In this document: piece after piece, positions 40,074 through 49,436 of the stretch
How positions within the stretch are numbered: the first letter of the stretch is position 1
How the letters are laid out: each line of letters opens with the position of its first letter
The notes under the pieces: model-generated
Databases searched by the model: none
What the model saw: the letters and a program-made list of their open reading frames with translations, nothing else
What the model was told of the DNA's origin: nothing
Source of the DNA: Companilactobacillus bobalius
GTDB taxonomy: Bacteria; Bacillota; Bacilli; Lactobacillales; Lactobacillaceae
Length of the DNA stretch: 64,000 nucleotides
Reading direction: 5' to 3'
NCBI RefSeq assembly: GCF_009764355.1
Contig: NZ_LNUA01000010.1
Location: 9,406 to 73,405 of the forward strand
Translations under genes and position numbers: made by a program

Positions 40074-41685
40074 TAATAATCAAATCACGACGTCGATAAC
40101 CTAAGTAACCAATAATGATTAAAATAACTGCTATTGATAACTGCCACCAAAAGGTAGTGGGATCAAAGTTCTTAACGGGAACTTTAGTGATATATCCAAA
40201 AGGTGTTAATTTATTTAACCAGTCGGGCAATTTGAGCAGTTTTCCAAAGTATTGAACGAAGAAAGCCGCAATCAAATATCCGTAATTTAAAGTGATGAGT
40301 TTTGGCAGCCAACCGACTAAGCAGGTTGATATTCCGAGAAAAATCATAATTGGAGGAGTGTAACCCCAGAATCCACGCATGAAAATATACCAGACTAAGT
40401 GTTGCTTCATAACGGCGTTACCACTGGCATAGAGACCGTAGTTTCCAGCTAGAAAGATCAGCAAACTAGTAATTGTAGCAAGCAAGATGGTTGAAGCATA
40501 GAGTTTGAGACGACTGGTTGATGTTGAATGGATAATTTCTAAGTATCCTTTGTTCTCTCCAGTCTTGAGATAGTTGATCAAAGATATTCCCGGAATTAAA
40601 GCAAGAACAGCGAAGACAATCATTAGAATCGATAGGAACTGCTTAATGATTAAGATATTGGCCGCATTGATAGCCTTAGTATCAAGTAATTGTTTGAACA
40701 TGGGATTGGTTTTGACAATATCCCCGATAGTGTTGAAAACTGAACCATAGCTAGCACCCAAGATCATCACACCAAAGAACCAAACTAAGATGTTCAGTCG
40801 ATTTAAACGCCAAAGTAGGGAAAACGGTCCGCGCAATAAGACACTGGCTTCCTTTCTTTCAGGTTTAGTGGCAATTAATCCTGAACCAATATCACGATGC
40901 CCATTAAGTGTGAAGGCAATCAATATTAGAAAAATCGATAGTAGTAACATTAAGAAAACTGGGAGCCAATTATTATCTTTGTAAGTTGAGAATTTTTCTA
41001 CCCAACCCATAGGAACGTACCAAGTGTAACTAGGCTTAGTCACATCCGTGATCATTCGTAGAAGGTACATGAGACCAAAAACTATATAGGAGAGGATGGT
41101 TGCCGTTCGTGCATTATCCGTCAATTGGGATATTACAGCAGCAATACTGGTAAACATAAAACCACAAGCACCCAATCCTAGTCCTAAAAGAAAATTACCG
41201 TTAGTATCGGTTCCATTCAGATTGGCAAACTCCAGCCCCAAGGCATAAACCAAACCAATTCCAAAATTCAAAATAAAGCTTTCTAGTAAAGTTGCTGAAA
41301 GATTAGACAAGCGACCAACGGAATGGGCCTGAATCATTTCTAGAATGCCGTTTTCCTCTTCACCACGAGTATTACGAATAACGAAGTAGTAGTTCATGAT
41401 GGCAGTAACGATAGCCATAAAGACAGTCATTTCTGAAGCAAAGACATCGGCAGTCGTATAAGGACCAGCTGGCATTTTACCAAAGAGTGAGATCATAGCG
41501 GGTGATTTCAGAGTCTTGATTATTTGATCAATTGAGGACTTATTACCATAGAGGTTAGTGAATTTACTAGCTACGCCAACGAACAATCCAATAAGGATGA
41601 TGGCCCAAAGTATAAGTTTCACCCAATCACGTTTTAAGTTGAATCGAGTAAGAAAAAGCGTTTTTTGAAATTTATCATTTGGCAT
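40069..41685 (-). CDS. ABC-2 type exporter permease, two-repeat form
   Basis: 538 aa from ATG 41685, which overlaps the stop of the upstream ATPase by 11 bases and so suggests coupling. About twelve membrane segments in two related halves, the layout of tetronasin/TnrB-type antibiotic export permeases. It starts KTLFLTRFNLKRDWVKLILW and has TRGEEENGILEMIQAHSVGR in the first cytoplasmic loop. Its ATPase partner is frameshifted, so the complex may be non-functional in this strain unless the shift is an error. Confidence 0.82.
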   Translation of the reverse strand: MPNDKFQKTLFLTRFNLKRDWVKLILWAIILIGLFVGVASKFTNLYGNKSSIDQIIKTLKSPAMISLFGKMPAGPYTTADVFASEMTVFMAIVTAIMNYYFVIRNTRGEEENGILEMIQAHSVGRLSNLSATLLESFILNFGIGLVYALGLEFANLNGTDTNGNFLLGLGLGACGFMFTSIAAVISQLTDNARTATILSYIVFGLMYLLRMITDVTKPSYTWYVPMGWVEKFSTYKDNNWLPVFLMLLLSIFLILIAFTLNGHRDIGSGLIATKPERKEASVLLRGPFSLLWRLNRLNILVWFFGVMILGASYGSVFNTIGDIVKTNPMFKQLLDTKAINAANILIIKQFLSILMIVFAVLALIPGISLINYLKTGENKGYLEIIHSTSTSRLKLYASTILLATITSLLIFLAGNYGLYASGNAVMKQHLVWYIFMRGFWGYTPPIMIFLGISTCLVGWLPKLITLNYGYLIAAFFVQYFGKLLKLPDWLNKLTPFGYITKVPVKNFDPTTFWWQLSIAVILIIIGYLGYRRRDLIIN

Positions 41686-42597
41686 TATCTGACACCTCAT
41701 TCGAGTCATAATAACGGAGGAATAAGTCTTCAAGAGTAGGTGGAGTTGCTTGTAATGAAAGAATCTGTTTTTGAGCTAAGTAGTTCATGATGTTATCAAG
41801 TTCTTCTGAATCAACCGCCAAAGTTGTAACGCCGTTATTATCAAAATTCACATTGTGAACTCCCGTTAGGTTTTGAATATCGGGTATAGCTGCTTTGGTT
41901 TGAACTTTAATAATGGTTCTAGTTAGATGTCTCATTTGTTCCAAAGTACCGGTCTCAACAATTTTGCCTTCTCGGATGATACCGATACGATCACACATTT
42001 TCTCCACTTCAGAGAGAATGTGGCTGGATAAAAGAACTGCTTTGCCCTTAGTTTTTAACTGGAGAACCTCTTTTTGAAAGATTTCTTCGTTTAAAGGATC
42101 AAGACCACTCGTCGGTTCATCGAAGATATAGAAATCAGCATCAGTTGAGAATGCAGCAATTAACGCTACTTTTTGACGATTCCCTTTAGAATAAGTACGT
42201 GCTTTCTTAGTTGGATCTAATTGGAAGGATTTAATCAATTGGTCAGTTTTTGCCGAATGTTTAGTGTGGCTTAATTTTAAAAAAAGATCGATAATTTCAC
42301 CACCACTGAGATTAGGCCAAAGATAAACATCGCCAGGAACATAGGCAAGTCGACGGTGAATGGCAACGGCATCTTTGAATACATATCCTGTTCAAAAATA
42401 GTAGCCTTGCCACCACTAGCGCGTAGAATACCTAATAAAGTACGAATGGTAGTCGACTTGCCAGCTCCATTTGGACCAATGAAGCCAAATACTTCTCCCG
42501 GATAGATGTCGAAAGTAATATCTTTTAAGGCCTCAAATTTACCAAATTTCTTTTGAAGATGTTCAATATGTAAAGTAGGAATTTTTGCATTATCCAT
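41675..42597 (-). pseudogene. ABC exporter ATPase broken by a frameshift
   Basis: One ATPase gene split in two frames. The 5' part (from ATG 42597) has Walker A GPNGAGKSTT and runs into a nonsense tail after EQDMYSK. In the next frame the sequence continues DAVAIHRRLAYVPGDVYLWP, then LSGGEIIDLFLKL, a YSKGNRQKV signature, Walker B FYIFDEPTSGLD and the stop at 41675. Adding one A to the AAA tract near 42372 restores the frame. The permease downstream is intact and a TetR remnant lies upstream, which favours genuine decay. Confidence 0.85.
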
Positions 42598-42705
42598 AAT
42601 AATTACCCCTAAAAATGAAATATATATTCCTGAATAGTTCATTATTTATCGAGTATATTAGAGCCAGAAAATAAGCATGTCAATAAGAAGGAAAGTTGGA
42701 AATAA

Positions 42706-42804
42706 ATCATTTTGACGATCTTTTTGGAGGATATCAGAAACAAAAAGGCTTCTATAGCAGAAATTGCTAAAGAGGCCCGAGTATCACAAGTTAAGTACTC
42801 ATGA
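42706..42804 (+). pseudogene. Remnant of a TetR-type regulator
   Basis: A short open stretch reads FLEDIRNKKASIAEIAKEAR then VSQVKYS-stop. This is the N-terminal helix-turn-helix of a TetR protein (compare IAEIAKEAGVSxxTxYxYF) with no start region and no ligand domain. It is divergent from the broken ABC exporter genes, the usual position of their repressor. Confidence 0.6.
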
Positions 42805-42820
42805 AAATGGCGTTATTCAT

Positions 42821-43471
42821 CTATTCTTTTACAGTATTATTGGGCGTTAAATATGGTAAACGTAATTGATAATCGTCGAAGAAGTCACTTTTGAGCTTAC
42901 CGAATTCATCAATCAAGGCGTGAAGTTCTTCAGCTTGCTTGGATGTTAATTTGAAATCTCGTTCAACGGCATTTTTCAATTGCATGTAAGTTGGTTTTTC
43001 AATGAAAGTATGCAAATGACGGAATAACTTCATGGAATAATTGTCAGCGACAAAGGTAGGACGATGAAAGTAGTAGAGTAATAGGACATCAGCTGTTTCG
43101 TTGCCAACGCCTTTGAGAGCAACTAATCGTTTACGCAACAAGTTGGTAGGGAGTTTCTCCCAATCAGCAAAATTATTTCGATAGGCCGTCAGTAGAGAAC
43201 GTAAGTAGATGGCTTTATTATGAAAGAAGCCACTAGGTTGAATCAATTCTTGCAATTGATCTTGTGGTACAGCTAGCATTTTATCGACTTCAAAGTTGGT
43301 TACTTGCTTGAGATTAGCTAACGAACGATCGGCGTTTTTCCAGTTAGTATTTTGAATCAAAATCATACCAGTTAACATTTCTTCAGTATTTTCAGCGGGC
43401 CACCAGTTTTGCTCGCCCAATTTTTGGTGCAGTATATCTAATAAGTCATAAATCGTAATTTGTTTGTACAA
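42821..43471 (-). CDS. HhH-GPD base-excision DNA glycosylase without iron-sulfur cluster
   Basis: 216 aa endonuclease III-like protein. The helix-hairpin-helix reads LKGVGNETADVLLLYYF, followed by the catalytic aspartate in FVADNYS. The lysine that makes classical EndoIII bifunctional (GVGRKTA) is glutamate here. The protein has no cysteine, so it cannot bind the 4Fe-4S cluster. It is therefore probably a monofunctional glycosylase for a damaged base. The substrate is unknown. Confidence 0.8.
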   Translation of the reverse strand: MYKQITIYDLLDILHQKLGEQNWWPAENTEEMLTGMILIQNTNWKNADRSLANLKQVTNFEVDKMLAVPQDQLQELIQPSGFFHNKAIYLRSLLTAYRNNFADWEKLPTNLLRKRLVALKGVGNETADVLLLYYFHRPTFVADNYSMKLFRHLHTFIEKPTYMQLKNAVERDFKLTSKQAEELHALIDEFGKLKSDFFDDYQLRLPYLTPNNTVKE

Positions 43472-43623
43472 AGTGAATATCCCCCTAAACGTTATTATCC
43501 ACTTGCCGGCTAAATTTGTCCGGAATTACTTCTTGGAGACGTTTTCATAGACATATGGTTTTATTTCAGAAAATAAATAGTGTTATCATATTTATCGCTG
43601 AGTTAATTACAGGGGGTGTAATT

Positions 43624-43902
43624 ATGTTAGGGACAATTTTTGTGATTGGTTCAATAGCCTCCTTGATTCTTGAGAAATATGTTTTAGCAAATAATTCACA
43701 TGTATGGTTAGGAGCTATTGTGCCGGTACTATCAATTGGATTTATCGTCTGGTTGATGTTATCTAGCCTAATGCAATTCAACGCTACAAATATTCTACTT
43801 GCGATCATCTACGTATCGCTAAGTTTTATTTTCTGGGGACAAGGAAACGACTTGTATCACCAAAGAGTCGTTCACAAGGTTTATGAATCAAGTAATCTAT
43901 AG
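43624..43902 (+). CDS. Small membrane protein of unknown function
   Basis: 92 aa from ATG 43624, with CAGGGGGTG upstream; the frame is open back to 43516 but has no RBS there. Three hydrophobic segments (about residues 3-18, 28-47 and 55-70) and a polar tail. I do not recognise it. Monocistronic, with its own terminator. Confidence 0.6.
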   Translation: MLGTIFVIGSIASLILEKYVLANNSHVWLGAIVPVLSIGFIVWLMLSSLMQFNATNILLAIIYVSLSFIFWGQGNDLYHQRVVHKVYESSNL

Positions 43903-43953
43903 TAAAAAAGTTCTAAGCAAAGAGTAAATTCTTTGTTTAGAACTTTTTTTGTT
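43903..43953. terminator. Bidirectional terminator
   Basis: AAAAAGTTCTAAGCAAAGA pairs with TCTTTGTTTAGAACTTTTT (one mismatch). It is shared by the small membrane protein gene and the convergent pcp operon. Confidence 0.8.
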
Positions 43954-43966
43954 TTTTTGATAGCGT

Positions 43967-44614
43967 TTAATTCAAACTACCACCGATAACTTCAATATCA
44001 CCTTTACCATCGCGCTCAACAATGGCTGTAATGGCGGCAGTAATTCCCTTAACATCGTCAGCTAGTGAAAGAGAAGGTGTTTCAGGACGATTCAAAACTT
44101 GATTAGGCAAGAAGGGAATGTGCATGAAACCAGCCTTTAAGTCAGGGAATTCTTTATCAATCATGTATTGAACTTGATACATGATGTGGTTGCAGACGTA
44201 AGTTCCGGCGGTTGTGGAAACTTGACTAGGAATTCCAGCTTCGATAATCGCCTGTGCCATAGCTTTAACGGGCAATTGTGTGAAATAAGCAGTCTGTCCA
44301 TCTTCATGGATTGGTTGATTACGAGGTTGGTAACCAGCATTATCTTTAATTCGACCATCGTCAAAATTGATGGCAACTCTTTCAGGTGTTAAAGCGTAAC
44401 GACCACCAGCTTGGCCAATGTCCAAAACGTAATCGGGTTTATTATCAAGAATAGCTTGATGAACGACTTCAGCACATTTATTGAAGATAGTTGGAATCTC
44501 TACTTTAATAATTTCAGCTCCAGCAATTGTATCGGGTAATTTCTTTACAGCTTCAATAGCCGGATTAATTTTGTCAGAACCAAAGGGATCAAAACCAGTT
44601 ACAAGAATTTTCAT
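43967..44614 (-). CDS. pcp: Pyroglutamyl-peptidase I
   Basis: 215 aa cysteine peptidase that removes N-terminal pyroglutamate. Motifs: [15 protein letters not shown] at the N-terminus, PERVAIN with the catalytic Glu, [11 protein letters not shown] with the Cys, and GFMHIPFLP with the His. It is last gene of the DUF969-DUF979-pcp operon; the two membrane proteins may import the pyroglutamyl peptides it cleaves. Confidence 0.93.
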   Translation of the reverse strand: MKILVTGFDPFGSDKINPAIEAVKKLPDTIAGAEIIKVEIPTIFNKCAEVVHQAILDNKPDYVLDIGQAGGRYALTPERVAINFDDGRIKDNAGYQPRNQPIHEDGQTAYFTQLPVKAMAQAIIEAGIPSQVSTTAGTYVCNHIMYQVQYMIDKEFPDLKAGFMHIPFLPNQVLNRPETPSLSLADDVKGITAAITAIVERDGKGDIEVIGGSLN

Positions 44615-44629
44615 AATAAAACTTCCTCC

Positions 44630-45547
44630 TTAAAATGCTAAAAAGTACATTAATATAATTTGAACGACTAATAGAGTTAGTGCAATTGGATATTGTTGTT
44701 TTATGACGCCTAGATTATCTTTCATTTCTAGCAATGCTACAGGTAAAGAATTGAAATTAGCAGCCATTGGTGTCATTAAAGTACCACAATAACCAGATGT
44801 CATACCTAATGCAGCAACTACAGCAGGGTTACCGCCCTGAGCTACAACAAAGGGAATACCGATCCCAGCTGTAATAACGGCAAAGGCAGCAAAAGCATTT
44901 CCCATTACCATGGTAAAAATTACCATAGCGACACAATATAGGACTACTCCTAAGAGGTGATTACCTGCTGGGAAGACACCTGAAATGGCTTTGGAAGTAA
45001 CATCGCCAACACCAGAAGCAGTAAAAATAACACCTAGTGTAGCCAACAACTGTGGCAATACACCGGCAGTTCCGACGGAACGAACCATTCTTTCACTATC
45101 ATGATAAGTAGTTTTAGCATCAGTTTTAGATATGATCATAGCAATAATCAAGGCAATTACTGAAGCAATACCGATTCCGACTTGACCGCCTAATTTAGTG
45201 AACTGACTGATTAGAATAGAGAAGATAGCAAGAACAACACTAGGGAAGAATAACCAAGCCCCTAAACGCTTAGCTGATTTTTCAGCAATTTCTTTATTAA
45301 CTTCCTTTAGCTTACCGACTTTGATTTGCTTGAGTAAGGAAAGTACACCCACAAAAACAATCAAGAGACCGATGACAAGATTAGGTAAGTATTTTCCAAC
45401 AGCAAAGATAATGCCCATGATTAACCAGAATAATCCGGTACCAATGCGAGCTGAATTATCTTTGTCACGGAATGATTCGATACTGGCGAAGACCATAATC
45501 AAACCAATTAGAACGTAGAAGATTTCTAGAATATTATTAACATTCAT
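44630..45547 (-). CDS. DUF979 membrane protein, transporter subunit
   Basis: 305 aa, about nine membrane segments (NILEIFYVLIGLIMVFASIE, GYCGTLMTPMAANFNSLPV). DUF979 and DUF969 proteins occur together and are thought to form a peptide or amino acid permease (family knowledge, poorly tested). It is 15 bp before pcp. The TPMAANFN motif resembles a substrate loop of ion transporters. Confidence 0.85.
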   Translation of the reverse strand: MNVNNILEIFYVLIGLIMVFASIESFRDKDNSARIGTGLFWLIMGIIFAVGKYLPNLVIGLLIVFVGVLSLLKQIKVGKLKEVNKEIAEKSAKRLGAWLFFPSVVLAIFSILISQFTKLGGQVGIGIASVIALIIAMIISKTDAKTTYHDSERMVRSVGTAGVLPQLLATLGVIFTASGVGDVTSKAISGVFPAGNHLLGVVLYCVAMVIFTMVMGNAFAAFAVITAGIGIPFVVAQGGNPAVVAALGMTSGYCGTLMTPMAANFNSLPVALLEMKDNLGVIKQQYPIALTLLVVQIILMYFLAF

Positions 45548-45564
45548 ATATTTAACCTCGCTTA

Positions 45565-46221
45565 TTAGACTTCAAATTGTTTATCAAAACGTCTGTTGTA
45601 ATAAGCGGTAATTAAGAACGTGATGACAGCCATTGGAATTGAGTAAAGTACGATGTTAGCTGGTGTGGCAGTATAGCCGAGTGATTTCATGGTACTAGAC
45701 ATTAAGAGGACACCACTTGAAGCGATGAATAGATTTTGTGAGAAAAAGTTACCAAAGTTGTCAGTTGCGGCGGCACGAGCTTTGATCAAATCAACTTGTT
45801 TATCGGTTAAAGGCTTTTTGACACTAGCAGCGGCTTGAGCCATTGGATTGATTAAAGGACGGATGAATTGAACTTGACCAGAAAGTGCGATACCCATAGC
45901 ATCGGTAATTTCACGAATTGCTAAATAAAGATTGAATATTTTTCCAGCAGAAAGATTTTTAATTTTGCTAATACCGTTGACGGCAGCTTGCTTCAAACCA
46001 TGACTTTCAACGACACCAATCATTGGTAGAGTGAGGAAAAATAGTGAAACCATACGATTATCCATAAACCCTTTTCCAAGGATTGTCAGTACGTGAGTTA
46101 TGGACATACCAGAAACTAAACCAGTTGCCAGAGCGGCAGCGACAACAACAGCTATAGTATCTAATTTGAAAGCAAAGCCAAGAATAATAATAACGATTCC
46201 AATTAATTTTAAATATTCCAT
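45565..46221 (-). CDS. DUF969 membrane protein, transporter subunit
   Basis: 218 aa, about five membrane segments (IGIVIIILGFAFKLDTIAVV, FFLTLPMIGVVESHGLKQAA, FIRPLINPMAQAA). First gene of the DUF969-DUF979-pcp operon, with GGAGG before the ATG and a 17-bp gap to DUF979. It probably forms one transporter with the next gene product. Confidence 0.85.
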   Translation of the reverse strand: MEYLKLIGIVIIILGFAFKLDTIAVVVAAALATGLVSGMSITHVLTILGKGFMDNRMVSLFFLTLPMIGVVESHGLKQAAVNGISKIKNLSAGKIFNLYLAIREITDAMGIALSGQVQFIRPLINPMAQAAASVKKPLTDKQVDLIKARAAATDNFGNFFSQNLFIASSGVLLMSSTMKSLGYTATPANIVLYSIPMAVITFLITAYYNRRFDKQFEV

Positions 46222-46310
46222 TCTGTTTCCTCCTAATTATTAAATTTATTCCCTATTTTAGCACGCATTATTTAATAAAAGTTAGAATGATTAAAAAAAG
46301 TCTAATAAAA

Positions 46311-46345
46311 AAAGACGCAACCAAGATATTATCGGTTGTGTCTTT
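46311..46345 (-). terminator. Terminator of cls
   Basis: AAAGACGCAACC pairs with GGTTGTGTCTTT (one G-U pair). On the minus strand the stem is followed by a TTTTTTT tract. Confidence 0.75.
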
Positions 46346-46358
46346 ACGTAAGTTGAAT

Positions 46359-47825
46359 TTAAAGGATAGGTGATAACAAACGAGAGAAGCGTTGTTTGAA
46401 ATGAAGCCACATTCCTTGTTCTTTAATAATTTCTGGAGTTAATAATAGTGAATCTTTCATATCATTCTCAAATGAACGAGCAATTTGATGAGCCACTTTA
46501 GCATCGTAGATAAAGGCATTAGCTTCAAAATTTAGCGAGTAACTTCTAAAATCGTGGTTCATTGAACCAACGGAACAAATCTTGCCATCAAAGACAGAAG
46601 TCTTAGCGTGCAAGAATCCCTTTTGGTAGCTGTAAATCTTGATACCATAAGTAGTCAATAAATTGGCATAGTATTGCGTTGCACGATAAATGAAGGGATG
46701 ATCAGGCATACATGGAATCATGATTCTGACATCAACTCCGGAACGGGCAGCAATTGTTAGAGCGGTAAACATAGCATCATCTGGTACCAAGTAAGGCGAT
46801 TGAATCCAAACGCTCTTCTTAGCACTGACAATCATATCAATGAATCCGTCTTTTAAAATTTCTTCACGACTATCGGGTCCATCAGAAATAATCTGAATTG
46901 GCAGATTAGCATCAGAATTAAATTTATCGGATGGAAAGTATTTTTCCAAGAAAGCTAAAGGTTCAGCGTTACGGTCTAGGGAAGCATTCCAATCACGGAA
47001 AAATCTCTCCTGTAACAAGAGGGTAGCGGCACCAAAAATTCTGGAGTGGGTGTCACGCCAATAACCAAACTTTTCAGTCGTATTGACATATTGGTCACCG
47101 ACGTTAAACCCACCGATCCAACCAGTTGTACCATCAATAACAACGATCTTTCGGTGCAAGTGATAGTTCAAACGAGTTTTAGCAATGACATTTTTAGAAG
47201 TGATAAAAGGTAAGACTTCACCACCAGCAGCTTGAAATTCCTTGAAATATCTTGGCTTAGTTCCACCAGAACCCCATGGGTCATATAGGATACGGACTTC
47301 TAATCCTTCTTTAGCTTTTTGTGTTAAGAGATCAAGAAATTTGTCTCCAATGTCACTCTTAATAAAAGCATAGTATTCGACATGAACGGTTTCTTTAGCT
47401 TGACGGATGTCCTCAAACATACCCTTGAACTTTTCTTGTCCATCAAAATAAAGTTTGATCTCGTTATGACGAGTTAACGGTGCTTCTTCAGTCTCATTGA
47501 AGAATCTTATTATGTGGTCCGCATAATGTGTCTCATCGTAACGTGAGGCGTTTTGCGGACGTTTTTGAGCGGCAATAGCCATTCTTTTCAGCTGGCTTAA
47601 ACTATAGTGCTCTTGTTTACTGATATTAAATATCTTTTCTTGAGCAATCCCACGTCCCAGAAATGCATAGATAAGGAACCCCAAAATTGGTAGTAGAACA
47701 AGAACTAAAATCCAAGCCCAAGTAGTAACGATATTACGAGGTCTATGGAAAACAGTAATAAGTGCGGATATAGTATTGACTGTTAGAATTATGAGAATTA
47801 GCCAGATGATCCAAGTATCAATCAT
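46359..47825 (-). CDS. cls: Cardiolipin synthase
   Basis: 488 aa. Two N-terminal membrane helices (IIWLILIILTVNTISALITV, then VLVLLPILGFLIYAF), then two phospholipase D domains with HKD motifs HLHRKIVVIDG and FLHAKTSVFDG. It condenses two phosphatidylglycerols to cardiolipin at the membrane. Length and layout match ClsA-type enzymes. Monocistronic. Confidence 0.93.
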   Translation of the reverse strand: MIDTWIIWLILIILTVNTISALITVFHRPRNIVTTWAWILVLVLLPILGFLIYAFLGRGIAQEKIFNISKQEHYSLSQLKRMAIAAQKRPQNASRYDETHYADHIIRFFNETEEAPLTRHNEIKLYFDGQEKFKGMFEDIRQAKETVHVEYYAFIKSDIGDKFLDLLTQKAKEGLEVRILYDPWGSGGTKPRYFKEFQAAGGEVLPFITSKNVIAKTRLNYHLHRKIVVIDGTTGWIGGFNVGDQYVNTTEKFGYWRDTHSRIFGAATLLLQERFFRDWNASLDRNAEPLAFLEKYFPSDKFNSDANLPIQIISDGPDSREEILKDGFIDMIVSAKKSVWIQSPYLVPDDAMFTALTIAARSGVDVRIMIPCMPDHPFIYRATQYYANLLTTYGIKIYSYQKGFLHAKTSVFDGKICSVGSMNHDFRSYSLNFEANAFIYDAKVAHQIARSFENDMKDSLLLTPEIIKEQGMWLHFKQRFSRLLSPIL

Positions 47826-47910
47826 AAAATAAATTCCCCTCTATTTATTTATAAAGAAAGTTTACTTCAAAATACTAATAAAATCTAATTATTGAATATA
47901 ATTTGGTAAT

Positions 47911-47936
47911 AAAAAAAGCCGCTTTCGCGACTTTTA
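47911..47936 (-). terminator. Terminator of the zinc peptidase gene
   Basis: On the minus strand AAAAGTCGCGAAAGCGGCTTTTTTT, a compact hairpin with a T-run, right after the stop codon at 47938. Confidence 0.8.
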
Positions 47937-47937
47937 C

Positions 47938-48633
47938 TTAATTTCTGTTATCACCGAAAATTAGTATCAAACGTAATAGTTGTAAGGCAGTTGAGATAAC
48001 AGCGGCCACATAAGTTAAAGCAGCGGCGAAAAGAACTTGTTTAACCATTGGCACTTCGTCACTATCGACAAGTGTACTGGAACTTAAGATCTTTACGGCA
48101 CGACCAGAAGCATTGAACTCAACTGGTAGAGTGACAACTTGAAACAAAACAACTAAAGCGAATAACCAAATTCCGATTTGAATCAGAGTTTGATTTGCAC
48201 CCAAGATAACACCTAATAAGATGATTGGAATTGAGAAGTTAGATCCAAGATTTACAGCAGGGACCAAAGCTGATCTCAATCTCATAGGGGCGTAACTTGT
48301 TTGGTCTTGAATGGCATGTCCACACTCATGGGCTGCCACACCGATAGCCGCAACAGAAGTTGAATCGTAGGTAGATTCAGAAAGATTCAACGTTTTATTA
48401 GTAGGGTTGTAGTTATCAGTTAACTTACCACTAACTCTTTGAATTTGAACGTTTTGAAGCCCAGCATTATCAAGAATAAATCTAGCAGCATCAGCACCAC
48501 TAGTTCCGTGGTGACTAGGAACTTCATCATACTTTTTGAAATTATGATTTACATACCATGATGCCCATAAACTGATAACAAGACCAATAATTATCAGGAG
48601 ATAGCTGGGACCAAAGAAACCATATGTATACAT
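47938..48633 (-). CDS. Membrane zinc metallopeptidase, YugP family
   Basis: 231 aa. An N-terminal membrane helix, then HECGHAIQDQ (HExxH zinc motif) near residue 100, and two or three further membrane helices at the C-terminus. The YugP family is widespread in Firmicutes; its substrate is not known. GAGGAG precedes the ATG and the upstream gene ends 6 bp away, so the two form an operon. Confidence 0.87.
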   Translation of the reverse strand: MYTYGFFGPSYLLIIIGLVISLWASWYVNHNFKKYDEVPSHHGTSGADAARFILDNAGLQNVQIQRVSGKLTDNYNPTNKTLNLSESTYDSTSVAAIGVAAHECGHAIQDQTSYAPMRLRSALVPAVNLGSNFSIPIILLGVILGANQTLIQIGIWLFALVVLFQVVTLPVEFNASGRAVKILSSSTLVDSDEVPMVKQVLFAAALTYVAAVISTALQLLRLILIFGDNRN

Positions 48634-48639
48634 ATATTG

Positions 48640-49089
48640 TTAACTCCTCTTTAATAACTTTTTGTTAAAGATAGTATAACCATTATTTGTGAAGTTTTCT
48701 TGAACTAGGTGGTCCAAGTCGTTAATTTCAATATCTGTCAATAAGATTTGATCACGCAAGAAGATGAGTAGTCGATCGGAGATTTCTTTCTTTTCATCAT
48801 CAGTTAGACCTTTGAAAGTTATCATCAATGCTGCTGAATGTTTTTCCAAATCAAGGTCACTGAGACTGATCAATGCTGAGATCTGCTTGGCATCCTTCTT
48901 TTGAATAAACCAGTAAATACCATCGTTCTTCATGATAACTTTAGCGGTATTAGAGATATATTCGGTTGTGGGGTCGATATCCTCATCTAGAAACTCACTA
49001 ACTTCTTTTAGATTAAAGCGACTGGGAAAGTCCCAGCAGAAGTTATTTGTGATAAAAGGTCGATAATCGCGCATTTTTTGGTTTGTCAT
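48640..49089 (-). CDS. Hypothetical protein, possible GNAT-like fold
   Basis: 149 aa, soluble, no signal. Some stretches (IYWFIQKKDAKQISALISL, SAALMITFKGLTDDEKKEI) recall a degenerate acetyltransferase, but no acetyl-CoA loop is clear, so I make no functional call. There is no good RBS before ATG 49089, so the start is uncertain. It is cotranscribed with the YugP peptidase gene. Confidence 0.6.
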   Translation of the reverse strand: MTNQKMRDYRPFITNNFCWDFPSRFNLKEVSEFLDEDIDPTTEYISNTAKVIMKNDGIYWFIQKKDAKQISALISLSDLDLEKHSAALMITFKGLTDDEKKEISDRLLIFLRDQILLTDIEINDLDHLVQENFTNNGYTIFNKKLLKRS

Positions 49090-49188
49090 TAAAAAATTTC
49101 ATACGGTGGTTGGTCGTATTACTTATCCCTCCCTTTTTCTTATTGTGGTTTGTGGTTCTTTTTTGGAATAACCATTGTTCTATGTTTA

Positions 49189-49436
49189 ATAGTGGAAACG
49201 AGCTCCACAGGCCAGATTCTTGTGCTTTGTCTGACTTCACGAACTACCTGCTTCGCGGCTAATTCGCAAAGTCCTGCAAATGCTCGGAACTGTTCCGCTC
49301 TCTATTTGAAACGAGCTCCACAAGGGCAACCTCTTCCGGTTTGCTACAGTATTGAAATTGCCCACATGGTGCCGCGTGCGATTCCAATACTTAGGCAAAT
49401 CCTCGGAGGCTAACCGCCCTTGCTCCGCCCTCTTAT
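49189..49436. repeat. Two tandem structured repeat units
   Basis: GAAACGAGCTCCACA occurs at 49195-49209 and 49308-49322, 113 bp apart. Each copy heads a foldback unit. Unit 1 has GACTTCACGAA (49233-49243) facing TTCGCAAAGTC (49263-49273) and a CGGAACTGTTCCG palindrome. Unit 2 has CAAGGGC/GCCCTTG (49321, 49416), TTTGC/GCAAA and AGTATTG/CAATACT. The stretch is clearly richer in G+C than its surroundings. It fills the 343-bp gap after the YhgE-type gene and contains no gene. Confidence 0.7.
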
